Below, in pieces: positions 34,081-41,850 of a stretch of 64,000 nucleotides of DNA; the first letter of the stretch is position 1; each line of letters starts with the position of its first letter. The notes beneath the pieces were generated by a model that saw nothing but the letters and a program-made list of their open reading frames with translations, was not told where the DNA came from and made no database searches. The position numbers and the translations under genes are program-made. This stretch comes from Mycobacterium paraterrae (lineage in GTDB: Bacteria; Actinomycetota; Actinomycetes; Mycobacteriales; Mycobacteriaceae): contig NZ_CP092488.2 of the NCBI RefSeq assembly GCF_022430545.2, positions 3,348,001 to 3,412,000 on the forward strand, written 5' to 3'.

Positions 34081-34881
34081 ATGAAGGGGACCCGAGTGCT
34101 GGCGGTAGCCAACCAGAAGGGCGGGGTGGCCAAGACGACGACGGTCGCGTCGCTGGGTGCGGCGATCGCAGACGCAGGCAAGCGCGTGCTGCTGGTCGAT
34201 CTGGATCCGCAGGGCTGTCTGACATTCTCGCTCGGCCAGGACCCGGACAAGCTGCCGGTGTCGGTGCACGAGGTGTTACTCGGCGACGTCGAACCCAGCG
34301 CCGCGCTGGTCCAGACGACTGAAGGGATGACGCTGCTACCGGCGAACATCGACCTGGCTGGCGCCGAGGCGATGCTTCTGATGCGGGCCGGCCGCGAATA
34401 CGCGCTGAAGCGGGCGCTCGAGAAACTGGGCGACGACTTCGACGTGGTCGTGATCGACTGCCCGCCATCGCTGGGTGTGCTGACCCTGAACGGGCTGACC
34501 GCCGCCGACGAGGTGATCGTGCCGCTGCAGTGCGAGACTCTCGCGCACCGCGGGGTCGGCCAGTTCCTGCGGACCGTCAACGACGTCCAGCAGATCACCA
34601 ACCCCAAGCTGGCGCTGCTGGGTGCGTTGCCGACGCTCTACGACCCCCGCACCACGCACACGCGCGATGTACTGCTCGACGTCGCAGACCGCTACGACCT
34701 GCCGGTGCTGGCGCCGCCGATCCCGCGTACGGTGCGCTTCGCCGAGGCCAGCGCGTCAGGCTCGTCGGTGTTGTCGGCACGCAAGAACAAAGGTGCATCC
34801 GCCTACCAGGAATTGGCGCAGGCGCTGCTGAAGCACTGGAAGTCGGGCAAGGCGCTGCCGACATTCGCGATCGAGGCTTAA
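34081..34881 (+). CDS. ParA/Soj-family ATPase (Rv3213c type)
   Basis: A 266-aa MinD/ParA-type ATPase. The deviant Walker A is NQKGGVAKTTTVASLG near residue 11, with Ala in place of the usual Gly before Lys; the A' motif is VLLVDLDPQGCLTFSLG near residue 37 and Walker B is VVVIDCPPSLGVLTLNGL near residue 124. No ParB partner or parS site is adjacent, so this is an orphan homologue and not the chromosome partition protein itself. ATG 34081, length identical to the M. tuberculosis ortholog, follows a GAGGAGGAG site. Repeat copies occupy the region upstream. Confidence 0.93.
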   Translation: MKGTRVLAVANQKGGVAKTTTVASLGAAIADAGKRVLLVDLDPQGCLTFSLGQDPDKLPVSVHEVLLGDVEPSAALVQTTEGMTLLPANIDLAGAEAMLLMRAGREYALKRALEKLGDDFDVVVIDCPPSLGVLTLNGLTAADEVIVPLQCETLAHRGVGQFLRTVNDVQQITNPKLALLGALPTLYDPRTTHTRDVLLDVADRYDLPVLAPPIPRTVRFAEASASGSSVLSARKNKGASAYQELAQALLKHWKSGKALPTFAIEA

Positions 34882-34885
34882 TCCG

Positions 34886-34955
34886 CAGAGCCGACTCGCC
34901 CCCTCGCCGCCGGGTGTGCCCGCATCTCGGGCCGTTCCGGCGCGCATCGTCGTTG
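34886..34955 (-). repeat. Degenerate minus-strand copy of the MIRU-like repeat
   Basis: On the minus strand the stretch reads GACGATGC (34944-34951), then GCCGGAACGGC as a short hairpin (34931-34941) and a CGAGATG remnant of the GAGGAG strand. The outer stem is not convincing. It fills the 79 bp between the ParA-like gene and its convergent neighbour. Confidence 0.4.
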
Positions 34956-34960
34956 CCTGA

Positions 34961-36175
34961 CTAACCCAACGCGACGAGCGTCGTGCCGCGCTGTTCGAGC
35001 AGCTGGGAGCCCGATGCGAGTGGGATCACCGGCGCCTGGCTCGGCGGTCGGCGCACCGGCAGGAAGTCCTCGCCCACCCCGGTGACCGGATCGCAGACGG
35101 CGATTCCGTCGGTGACTGGGACTATTAGTCTGCCGGCCATCAATGTGGCCGGGCCCGCCGGAGTCGAATCGCCCGCGGGCCCAACCGAATAGCGGTAAGT
35201 CAGGTTCGCCGCGTCGAATACCATCACGCGCCTGCCCGTCCACCAGGTGATCAAGTTGCTGGAGCGGGTCACCACGTTGGAGGTCAGCGGTGGCTCGGGC
35301 AGCAGGGTGCTCCCGATCGTGGTCCCGGTCTCGTCGATGACGTCGACCCTGGGCTGCGGCGCGGGCAGGTAGATCGCGGTCCGGGTTTCCGAGACGGCCA
35401 GAACTTTGGCACCCGAATCGGCGCCGATGCCCGGTTCAGCGAGGTTGCGCTGGTCAGGCTCGTCTTCTTCCTTGGCCGGTCGCAGCAGAGTGAGCCGCAG
35501 GTCGGCCTGGCGCCCGCACGCCTCGAACACCGACACCGCCGACGAACTGGCTGCGGCCGACGCCAGACGGCAGCCGGTGTGCAGGCCCTTCGATGTCGGC
35601 TTCACCGGCGCGTCGATCTCGCCGTAGGACAGCATCCGGACCATGTCCGAACGCCACAACTCGAGACGGGTATCGCCGGCCGACAACACTGTCGTGCCAT
35701 CCGAGGACAGCTCGACCTTCCGATTGCTGTAGCTGCTGCGGGCCGGCCCCCGCTGGCCGGTGCCTGCGTCGAGTGTGCTGACCTGGCCGCAACCCCGGTC
35801 GTCGCGGTATACCGCTACCGCGTAGCGATATACCCATGAGACGCCGCACAAGTCGGTGTCGCGCGAGTAGGTCCAGCGAACGGCGCCGGTGGCCGGGTCG
35901 CGGCCCTCGACGCCACGACCGTCGCCGGTGACGACGGTTCCGGCCACGGCGACCGGCTGCGCCGTCGCCGCACTGTTGGCGTGCCAGAGCTCCCGCAACG
36001 ACGTCGGCACCGCATGCGCGGGCGTCGGGTTGGGCGCGGGCACAGCCGCCGGGCGGCTGACGGTCGCCCGCGCGTCGCTGGTCCACCAGATCACAGCCGC
36101 GACGGCGACGGTCACCGTCGCGATCGCGGCCGCGGCCAGCAGATCAGTCTTGGTGCGGCGTTCCGGCTTGACCAT
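34961..36175 (-). CDS. Membrane-anchored beta-propeller-like protein (Rv3212 type)
   Basis: A 404-aa protein with one N-terminal membrane helix (KTDLLAAAAIATVTVAVAAVIWW, residues about 9-31; inside basic, outside Pro-rich) followed by an exported domain rich in short strand repeats such as GRGVEGRDPATGAVRWTYSRD, GQVSTLDAGTG and MVFDAANLTYRYSV, which resemble PQQ/WD-type propeller blades. Cysteines CGVSW...CGQ and CRL...CGR could form disulfides. Function unknown. It lies 20 nt downstream of rhlE on the same strand, so the two are probably one transcript. Confidence 0.85.
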   Translation of the reverse strand: MVKPERRTKTDLLAAAAIATVTVAVAAVIWWTSDARATVSRPAAVPAPNPTPAHAVPTSLRELWHANSAATAQPVAVAGTVVTGDGRGVEGRDPATGAVRWTYSRDTDLCGVSWVYRYAVAVYRDDRGCGQVSTLDAGTGQRGPARSSYSNRKVELSSDGTTVLSAGDTRLELWRSDMVRMLSYGEIDAPVKPTSKGLHTGCRLASAAASSSAVSVFEACGRQADLRLTLLRPAKEEDEPDQRNLAEPGIGADSGAKVLAVSETRTAIYLPAPQPRVDVIDETGTTIGSTLLPEPPLTSNVVTRSSNLITWWTGRRVMVFDAANLTYRYSVGPAGDSTPAGPATLMAGRLIVPVTDGIAVCDPVTGVGEDFLPVRRPPSQAPVIPLASGSQLLEQRGTTLVALG

Positions 36176-36195
36176 CGCGCGCGGGAGCCGCCCGA

Positions 36196-37722
36196 TCAGT
36201 TCGCGGTGGCCACGGGAGCTTCGGCGCCCGCGGCTTTGCGGGGACGACGCCGGCGACGCCGCGCGCGGGTCCCGTCACCGGACGGTGCGTCGGAAGCGCC
36301 TTCGGGTGCTGCCGATCCGTCGGTCTCGCCGTTGGTCACGGAGTGGCCGGTCGCGGATTGGCCGCCACGGGTACGACGGCGCTGGCGGGTGCTCTTCCGC
36401 GCCGGTGCTTGGTCACTGCTGCCGCGGTCACCGACGGACGGGCTGCGCTTCACCGGAGACTTCTTCGGCGCCCCGATGCGGCCCGTCGTGTCGGTCGGGA
36501 TGTCCAGATCGACGTAGATGTGCGGAGAGTTCGAGTACGTCTCGGCCGGCTCCGGGTAGCTCAGGCCGAGCGCCTTGTCGATCATTGTCCAGCGGGGCAG
36601 CTCGTCCCAGTCGACCAGCGTGACGGCGATGCCGGTCTTGCCGGCTCGGCCGGTCCGGCCGATACGGTGCACGTAAGCCTGCTCGTCTTCGGGGATCTGG
36701 TAATTGATGACGTGGGTGATGTCATCGATGTCGATGCCGCGGGCCGCGACATCGGTGGCGACCAGCACGTCGATGGCGCCGGACCGGAACTGCTTCAGCG
36801 CCTTCTCGCGGGCGATCTGCCCGAGGTCACCGTGCACGGCGCCGACGGCGAAACCGCGCTCGGCGAGTTCGTCGGCGACTTTCTGGGCGGTGCGCTTGGT
36901 GCGGGTGAAGATCATCGTGGCGCCGCGGCCGCGAGCCTGCAAGACCCGGCTGACCAGCTCGACCTTGTCCAGAGCGTGGGCTCGGTAGACGAACTGCGTG
37001 GTGCTGTCGTGGACGGCTGACGAGTGCGGCGCCTCGGCCCGGATGTGGGTCGGCTGATTCATGAAGGTGCGGGCCAGCGTGATGATCGGGTCCGGCATGG
37101 TCGCCGAGAACAGCATCGACTGCCGCTCGTCAGGGATCTGGCGCAGGATGCGCTCGATGTCGGGCAGGAAGCCGAGGTCAAGCATCTCGTCGGCCTCGTC
37201 CAGTACCAGTACCGACAGGCCGCCGAGCTGCAGGTGGCCCTGCTGGGCCAGGTCGAGCAGCCGTCCCGGCGTTCCGACCACGACGTCCGCTCCGGCGCGC
37301 AGCGCCTCGACCTGCGGCTCGTACGGTCGACCGCCGTAAATCGATACCACTGACAGCGGGCGCCCGTCCTCAGCGTTGAGGTACTTGGCGGCGTCGGAGA
37401 GGTCGCCATGCACCTGCAGGCACAGCTCGCGGGTGGGCACCACAATCAATGCCCTGGGTGTTCCGTTCAGCGGTCGGTCTGGGCCAGATGTGGTGATCCG
37501 CTGTAACAGCGGAACGCCGAAGGCGAACGTCTTGCCCATGCCAGTGCGGGCCTGGCCGATCAGGTCGTCGCCGGTGAGCGCCAGTGGAAGGGTGAGCTCC
37601 TGAATGGCGAAGGGATACTCGATGCCCTTCTCGCCGAGCGCTCGCACTATTTCGGCGCGGATACCGAGGTCGGCGAAGGTGGCCTTGGGCTCAGGTAGGT
37701 CAGGTGTGATGAATGAGGTCAT
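36196..37722 (-). CDS. rhlE: DEAD-box ATP-dependent RNA helicase RhlE
   Basis: A 508-aa RNA helicase with all motifs in order: Q motif YPFAIQELTLPLAL near residue 33, motif I ARTGMGKTFAF near residue 56, Ia VVPTRELCLQV, II VLDEADEMLDLGF near residue 168, III LFSATMP, IV MIFTRTKRTAQK, V VLVATDVAARGIDI near residue 318, VI YVHRIGRTGRAGKTG near residue 345. The C-terminal 110 residues are basic and low complexity (RRRTRGG, RARRRRRRPRK). ATG 37722 gives MTSFITPDLPE; the frame runs far upstream but with no conserved sequence. M. tuberculosis RhlE is 527 aa. Confidence 0.96.
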   Translation of the reverse strand: MTSFITPDLPEPKATFADLGIRAEIVRALGEKGIEYPFAIQELTLPLALTGDDLIGQARTGMGKTFAFGVPLLQRITTSGPDRPLNGTPRALIVVPTRELCLQVHGDLSDAAKYLNAEDGRPLSVVSIYGGRPYEPQVEALRAGADVVVGTPGRLLDLAQQGHLQLGGLSVLVLDEADEMLDLGFLPDIERILRQIPDERQSMLFSATMPDPIITLARTFMNQPTHIRAEAPHSSAVHDSTTQFVYRAHALDKVELVSRVLQARGRGATMIFTRTKRTAQKVADELAERGFAVGAVHGDLGQIAREKALKQFRSGAIDVLVATDVAARGIDIDDITHVINYQIPEDEQAYVHRIGRTGRAGKTGIAVTLVDWDELPRWTMIDKALGLSYPEPAETYSNSPHIYVDLDIPTDTTGRIGAPKKSPVKRSPSVGDRGSSDQAPARKSTRQRRRTRGGQSATGHSVTNGETDGSAAPEGASDAPSGDGTRARRRRRRPRKAAGAEAPVATAN

Positions 37723-38053
37723 GCGTGAAGCACTATGCCTTTCGGGGTTCGTATTCGATTGGTCAATCGTTGCGGTCACGCGCGCACCAGTTGAGGAGTC
37801 GAATACGTTGCCGATTCGCGGGGCCCTGCACAGATGAGAAGCGGGCCAACTGCGTGCACGCACATTGCCTAGGCTGAAGTGGTACGGATCTACCACCGTT
37901 ACCTGTATTGATTGTAGCCGGTAGGTGCCTCGAACCTCGATTCGCGGCCTCGGCGCCCGCGGCGGGTCGCCGGGCAAGACCCTGTTGGGCGATCGCAAGG
38001 GCGGCATCGGCGCCCACAGCGGGTCGTCGCCCAAGGCACCTAGAGTGGGTGCC
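37723..38053. other. Intergenic region between rhlE and the ferritin-like gene
   Basis: 331 bases separating divergent genes. The half nearer rhlE has a less GC-rich stretch (TTGATTGTAG near 37910) likely to hold promoters. The other half contains a two-copy 57-bp direct repeat (37944 and 38001) and an 8-bp inverted repeat. No gene is supported; the long frame extending rhlE through here is open only because of base composition. Confidence 0.6.
37944..38035. repeat. Tandem 57-bp direct repeat with an inverted repeat
   Basis: GCGGCCTCGGCGCCCGCGGC at 37944 recurs as GCGGCATCGGCGCCCACAGC at 38001, with further matching bases up to GCAAG/CCAAG. Around the second copy TTGGGCGA (37985-37992) and TCGCCCAA (38027-38034) are 8-bp inverted arms. 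Confidence 0.7.
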
Positions 38054-38749
38054 ATGACTCCGCTTTCGCCGGGTGACAAGCTGGCCGATCCGCCGCCGAC
38101 GAGGCTCCCCGCGGACCATCCCGGCGTCGTCGAACTTTTCGCGCTGCTGGCCTATGGCGAGGTCGCGGCGTTCTACCGGCTCACCGACGAGGCGCGGATG
38201 GCTCCGGACCTGCGCGGCCGAATCTCGATGGCAAGCATGGCCGCCGCGGAGATGGCTCACTTTGAAACGCTCTGCGACGCGTTGGAAAGCCGTGGTGTCG
38301 ACGTGCTGCCGGCCATTTCGAAGTACGCCTCCGCGCTCGAGGGATATCACCGACTCACTACCCCGAGCACCTGGCTGGAGGCCTTAGTCAAGACGTACAT
38401 CGGGGACGCGCTGGCGGCCGACTTTTACCTCGAGATCGCCGATGCGCTGCCCGACGAGGTGGCCGATGTCGTGCGCTCGACGATGTCGGAGACCGGGCAC
38501 TCGCAGTTCGTGGTCGCCGAGGTGCGCGCCGCGGTCACCAAGAGCAACAAGCAGCGCAGCCGGCTGGCGTTGTGGTCGCGCCGTCTGCTCGGCGAAGCGA
38601 TCACCCAGGCGCAGTATGTGCTCGCCGAGCACGACGAACTGGTCGACCTGGTGGTGTCGAGGACCGACGGTCTAGCGCAGCTCAGCGGCTTCTTCGACCG
38701 ATTGCAGCGCACTCACGACGAGCGGACGCGCGAACTGGGCCTGGCCTAG
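38054..38749 (+). CDS. Ferritin-like fold protein, MiaE-like (Rv3210c type)
   Basis: A 231-aa all-helical protein with carboxylate/His pairs spaced as in diiron four-helix bundles: GEVAAFYRLTDEA near residue 35, AAAEMAHFETLCDAL near residue 68, GDALAADFYLEIADAL near residue 122 and MSETGHSQFVVAEV near residue 148. This family is annotated as MiaE-like tRNA hydroxylase or ferritin-like; the substrate in mycobacteria is unknown. ATG 38054 gives the exact length of Rv3210c. The next 80 bp contain repeat sequence. Confidence 0.88.
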   Translation: MTPLSPGDKLADPPPTRLPADHPGVVELFALLAYGEVAAFYRLTDEARMAPDLRGRISMASMAAAEMAHFETLCDALESRGVDVLPAISKYASALEGYHRLTTPSTWLEALVKTYIGDALAADFYLEIADALPDEVADVVRSTMSETGHSQFVVAEVRAAVTKSNKQRSRLALWSRRLLGEAITQAQYVLAEHDELVDLVVSRTDGLAQLSGFFDRLQRTHDERTRELGLA

Positions 38750-38762
38750 CGGGCGCGTAAAA

Positions 38763-38833
38763 GTCGGGCAATCAGACCTAGCCCAATGACGATGCGCACC
38801 GCGAGACGGTGCGTTGAGGAGTTGGGCAATCAC
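38763..38833 (+). repeat. MIRU-like structured repeat, one full and one partial copy
   Basis: Full copy: outer stem GCCCAA (38781-38786) with TTGGGC (38822-38827); inner stem CGCACCG (38795-38801) with CGGTGCG (38807-38813), loop CGAGA; conserved ACGATGC and GAGGAG strands, then CAATC. The stretch GTCGGGCAATCAGACCTA before it is the 3' end of another copy. Confidence 0.85.
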
Positions 38834-38835
38834 AC

Positions 38836-39474
38836 CTAGGGCGTGCAGGCGGCGATCATCGTGCTGCTGGTCGAGATCGCGACGTTCTGACCCACACTGT
38901 CGGCGATCGAGCAGTTCAGGCGGCCGGTCAGGCTGGTCGCCACAACCGATCGCGTGCTCACGCCGGGGTTGAGCACGACGGTTCGCGACCAGGGCAGTGA
39001 CACGTTGAAGTCGGTCTGCGGCGCACCGGACGCGTCGGTGTAAACGACCGTGACCAGATCCAGCAGGCCCTTGGTACCGGTCACTCGGTACACGAAGGTG
39101 CGGGCGGCCACGTCCGGTGCGATCGGTGGGGTGGTCTGCGGTGGCGGCGTCTCGCTCGGCACGGTGCTGGTCGCCGTCGGGCTGGGCGGACGCGACGTCG
39201 GCGTCACGGTAGTAACCGTCTCCGGCGGTAGCGCCGGGACCAACCGCGGCGACGTGCTGTGGCTCGGCGGCACCACGACCGTCGCCGATGTCGAGGCGCT
39301 GTCACCGCCGTTGACGATCACGACGGTGGCGATCATGGCGAGCACGAAGACGATCCCGGCGATCGCCGCGACTGGTCGCCAGCGCTCATCGGCCGACGGG
39401 TCATCGCCGTCGGCGTAGAGGTCGTCGACGGTGTCGGCGTCGTAGTCCTGAAGCTCGCGGTCCAGGTAATTCAT
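38836..39474 (-). CDS. MmpS-family membrane protein (Rv3209 type)
   Basis: A 212-aa protein: acidic cytoplasmic N-terminus (MNYLDRELQDYDADTVDDLY), one membrane helix (VAAIAGIVFVLAMIATVVIV, residues about 36-56), a Pro/Thr/Ser-rich external linker of about 60 residues, and a C-terminal domain similar to MmpS proteins (FVYRVTGTKGLLDLVTVVYT, LPWSRTVVL, TGRLNCSIAD). MmpS proteins act with MmpL lipid transporters, but no mmpL is nearby. ATG 39474 is preferred to a start 18 codons upstream. It is followed by repeats and a convergent gene. Confidence 0.8.
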   Translation of the reverse strand: MNYLDRELQDYDADTVDDLYADGDDPSADERWRPVAAIAGIVFVLAMIATVVIVNGGDSASTSATVVVPPSHSTSPRLVPALPPETVTTVTPTSRPPSPTATSTVPSETPPPQTTPPIAPDVAARTFVYRVTGTKGLLDLVTVVYTDASGAPQTDFNVSLPWSRTVVLNPGVSTRSVVATSLTGRLNCSIADSVGQNVAISTSSTMIAACTP

Positions 39475-39665
39475 GGTGCTGATGGTGCAAATGTTAGTGA
39501 TGTGACTGGGCGTCGGCGCTGTGAGCATGGGCGTGTCAGGTCACGATTTGCCAACAGGCACCGCCGCGAAGTCTTGCTACGGACCGGCTTTGGGCACGCC
39601 TCCTCGGCGTCCACTAGCCTGCAAGGCGCAAGCATCATCGAGCGAAAACATGGGAAGGGGCCGGC

Positions 39666-39935
39666 GTGGAGGTCAAGATCGGTATCACGGACAGCCCGCG
39701 TGAGTTGGTCTTCACCAGCGCGCAGACGCCGAGCGAAGTCGAGGAGCTGGTCGCCAATGCGCTGTCCAAGGACGCCGACGTGCTGGGCCTGACCGACGAG
39801 AAGGGTCGCCGCTTCCTGATCAACTCGGCCAAGATCGCCTACGTCGAGATCGGCGCCGCCGACTCGCGCCGCGTCGGCTTCGGGATCGGGATCGGCGGGA
39901 GCGCCGCTAAGAGCGGGGCCTCTACGACCGGGTAA
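39666..39935 (+). CDS. TB9.4: DUF3107 family protein TB9.4 (Rv3208A type)
   Basis: An 89-aa protein, MEVKIGITDSPRELVFTSAQ at the start, an acidic helix (PSEVEELVANALSKD), strand LGLTDEKGRRFLI and a Gly-rich end (GFGIGIGG). DUF3107 members are small actinobacterial proteins next to the FasR-type regulator gene; their role is unknown. GTG 39666 has AAGGGG upstream. The last 14 bp overlap the convergent fasR gene. Confidence 0.92.
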   Translation: MEVKIGITDSPRELVFTSAQTPSEVEELVANALSKDADVLGLTDEKGRRFLINSAKIAYVEIGAADSRRVGFGIGIGGSAAKSGASTTG

Positions 39936-40578
39936 GGGGCACGTGTGACAGGCCGCCCCACGCGAACAGCACGGTGCCGTCGACGGCGTCGTCCTTACTG
40001 ATCGGGCGGTCGGCGTCCAGCCAATAGCGGGCGCAGTCGACGCTGAGCGCGACCAGAGCCACGGCGATCATCCGCGCGCGGTGCGGGTCCAAACCCGAGT
40101 CGGCACTGATCAAGTCGAATACCGCGTCGATGCACGACTCGGTGGCGACCCGCACCTGGGCGGCGACCTGGGGCTCGGTGGTGTAGTCGTTGTCGAAGAT
40201 CAGCCGGTAGCCCTGGCTGTCGTGCTCGATGAAGTCGAAGAATGCCTGCACCGCTGACCGCAGCCGCTGCCGGTTGTCGGTGGTGGTGCGCAGCGCCTGG
40301 CGCACGCCGGACACCAAATTCTCGACGTGGCGCTGCAGCACCGCCAGATACAGCTCGAGCTTGCTGGAAAAGTGTTGGTAGAGAACGGGTTTACTCACAC
40401 CAGCGCGCTCGGCGATCTCGTCCATGCCGGCGGCGTGGTAGCCGCGATCGACGAAGATGTCGCTGGCCGCGATGAGCAACTGGCCCCGACGCTCGTCACG
40501 AGGCAGTCGGTTTCCGCGCCGGGCCGAGTTGCCGGGCTTCACCCCGCTCCTGCCGGCAGCGTTGGCGAGATCGCTCAT
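39922..40578 (-). CDS. fasR: TetR-family regulator of fatty acid synthesis FasR (Rv3208 type)
   Basis: A 218-aa TetR regulator: a basic N-terminal tail (SARRGNRLPRDERRGQL), helix-turn-helix residues about 33-78 (ASDIFVDRGYHAAGMDEIAE, GVSKPVLYQHFSSKLELYLA), then a ligand domain with FFDFIEHDSQGYRLIFDNDY. By synteny with TB9.4 and sequence, this is the ortholog of FasR, the acyl-CoA-responsive activator of fas and acpS. ATG 40578. Divergent from the DUF3152 gene with 182 bp between. Confidence 0.9.
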   Translation of the reverse strand: MSDLANAAGRSGVKPGNSARRGNRLPRDERRGQLLIAASDIFVDRGYHAAGMDEIAERAGVSKPVLYQHFSSKLELYLAVLQRHVENLVSGVRQALRTTTDNRQRLRSAVQAFFDFIEHDSQGYRLIFDNDYTTEPQVAAQVRVATESCIDAVFDLISADSGLDPHRARMIAVALVALSVDCARYWLDADRPISKDDAVDGTVLFAWGGLSHVPLTRS

Positions 40579-40760
40579 CCGTTCCTCAATCTGCTGTCTT
40601 CGCGCCGTGGGCCGAGAGCGCGGTTGATCCGAAAGACACTACTACCCGCGCTCATGTTCAACTGTTACCCAAGTCCTGTATGTCCGCGCGCCAACGTGAT
40701 AACGGCGGCTTCTGGCGCGCCGAGAGTCCCAGCTAGCTGGTGTTGTGCCATTCTGGGACA

Positions 40761-41795
40761 GTGACCTTCGACCCCGAGTGGCGCGGGGGCAGCCGGACGC
40801 CGGTTCTTCGCGAAGACTGGCGCGAGCCGCTACGCGCTCAGCGCGACCCACTGGCGTGGGGAGGCCCCGGACGGGTCCGGTCGAATCGGGACAGCAGTCG
40901 CTGGCGCAAGCAAAGTTGGCTGGGTCGTTTTGTCTCCACCTACGGCTGGCGCGCTTACGCGCTGCCGGTGCTGATCGCGGTCACCGGTGTCGTGCTCTAC
41001 CAGACCGTCACCGGAACCAGCGCTTCTGCGCCTGCCTCGGGTCACCCGTTGCAGGGTCCGCCGAAGATCGGCGCGGTCGGCACGGTGATCGTCGACGCCC
41101 CGCCCCGCGGCCTGACCCAATACGACGCCAGCCTGCCCACCGGCATGCTGCCCAACGGCGGACCCTTCACCGAAGCAGGCGCCAAGACATGGCAGGTGGT
41201 TCCGGGCGTGACACCGCAGGTCGGTCAGGGTGCGGTCAAGGTCTTCAAATACACCGTCGAGGTCGAAAACGGCATGGATCCCACCGCGTTCGGCGGTGCC
41301 GACGCGTTTGCCGCGATGGTCGACTCGACGCTGGCGAACCCGAAGAGCTGGACCCACGACGCGCAGTTCGCGTTCGCCAGGGTCGACGGCACCGGCCGCG
41401 TCAAGCCCGATATCCGCATCTCGCTGAGCACGCCGATGACCGTCCGCGAGGGTTGCGGCTACGAATTTCCGCTCGAGACGTCTTGCTACAACCCGTCTTA
41501 CGGGGCCGGTGTCGAACCGCGGGTGTTCATCAACGAGGCCCGCTGGGTGCGCGGTGCCCTGTCCTTCCAGGGTGACGTCGGCTCCTACCGGCAATATTTG
41601 ATCAACCACGAGGTCGGCCACGCCATCGGTTACTTGCGCCACGAGCCGTGCGACAAACCGGGCGGTCTGGCGCCGATCATGATGCAGCAGACGTTCTCCA
41701 CCTCCGACGACGACAACTCGAAGTTCGATCCGGAGTACGTCAAGCCGGACGGCAAGACCTGTCGCTTCAATCCCTGGCCGTATCCGATCGCCTAA
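40761..41795 (+). CDS. DUF3152 membrane-anchored putative zinc metalloprotease (Rv3207c type)
   Basis: About 344 aa. The first 65 residues are Arg-rich and cytoplasmic, then one membrane helix (RAYALPVLIAVTGVVLYQTV, about residues 70-90) and an exported catalytic domain. The zinc-binding motif is LINHEVGHAIGYLRHEPC near residue 285 (HExxH with a third His). Paired cysteines (CGYEFPLETSC and CDK...CRF) probably form disulfides in the exported domain. GTG 40761 is my choice; the N-terminus is not well constrained. Substrate unknown. Confidence 0.85.
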   Translation: MTFDPEWRGGSRTPVLREDWREPLRAQRDPLAWGGPGRVRSNRDSSRWRKQSWLGRFVSTYGWRAYALPVLIAVTGVVLYQTVTGTSASAPASGHPLQGPPKIGAVGTVIVDAPPRGLTQYDASLPTGMLPNGGPFTEAGAKTWQVVPGVTPQVGQGAVKVFKYTVEVENGMDPTAFGGADAFAAMVDSTLANPKSWTHDAQFAFARVDGTGRVKPDIRISLSTPMTVREGCGYEFPLETSCYNPSYGAGVEPRVFINEARWVRGALSFQGDVGSYRQYLINHEVGHAIGYLRHEPCDKPGGLAPIMMQQTFSTSDDDNSKFDPEYVKPDGKTCRFNPWPYPIA

Positions 41796-41850
41796 CGCGC
41801 GCGGCGACGTAGCGGCGAGGGGGCACGCCGGGCAGGTTTAGCCTGGTGGA

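Noticed and set aside
37723..38079. N-terminal extension of rhlE (up to 119 extra codons)
   Set aside because: ATG 37722 gives the family-typical start; the extension is made of intergenic repeat sequence and overlaps the divergent gene.
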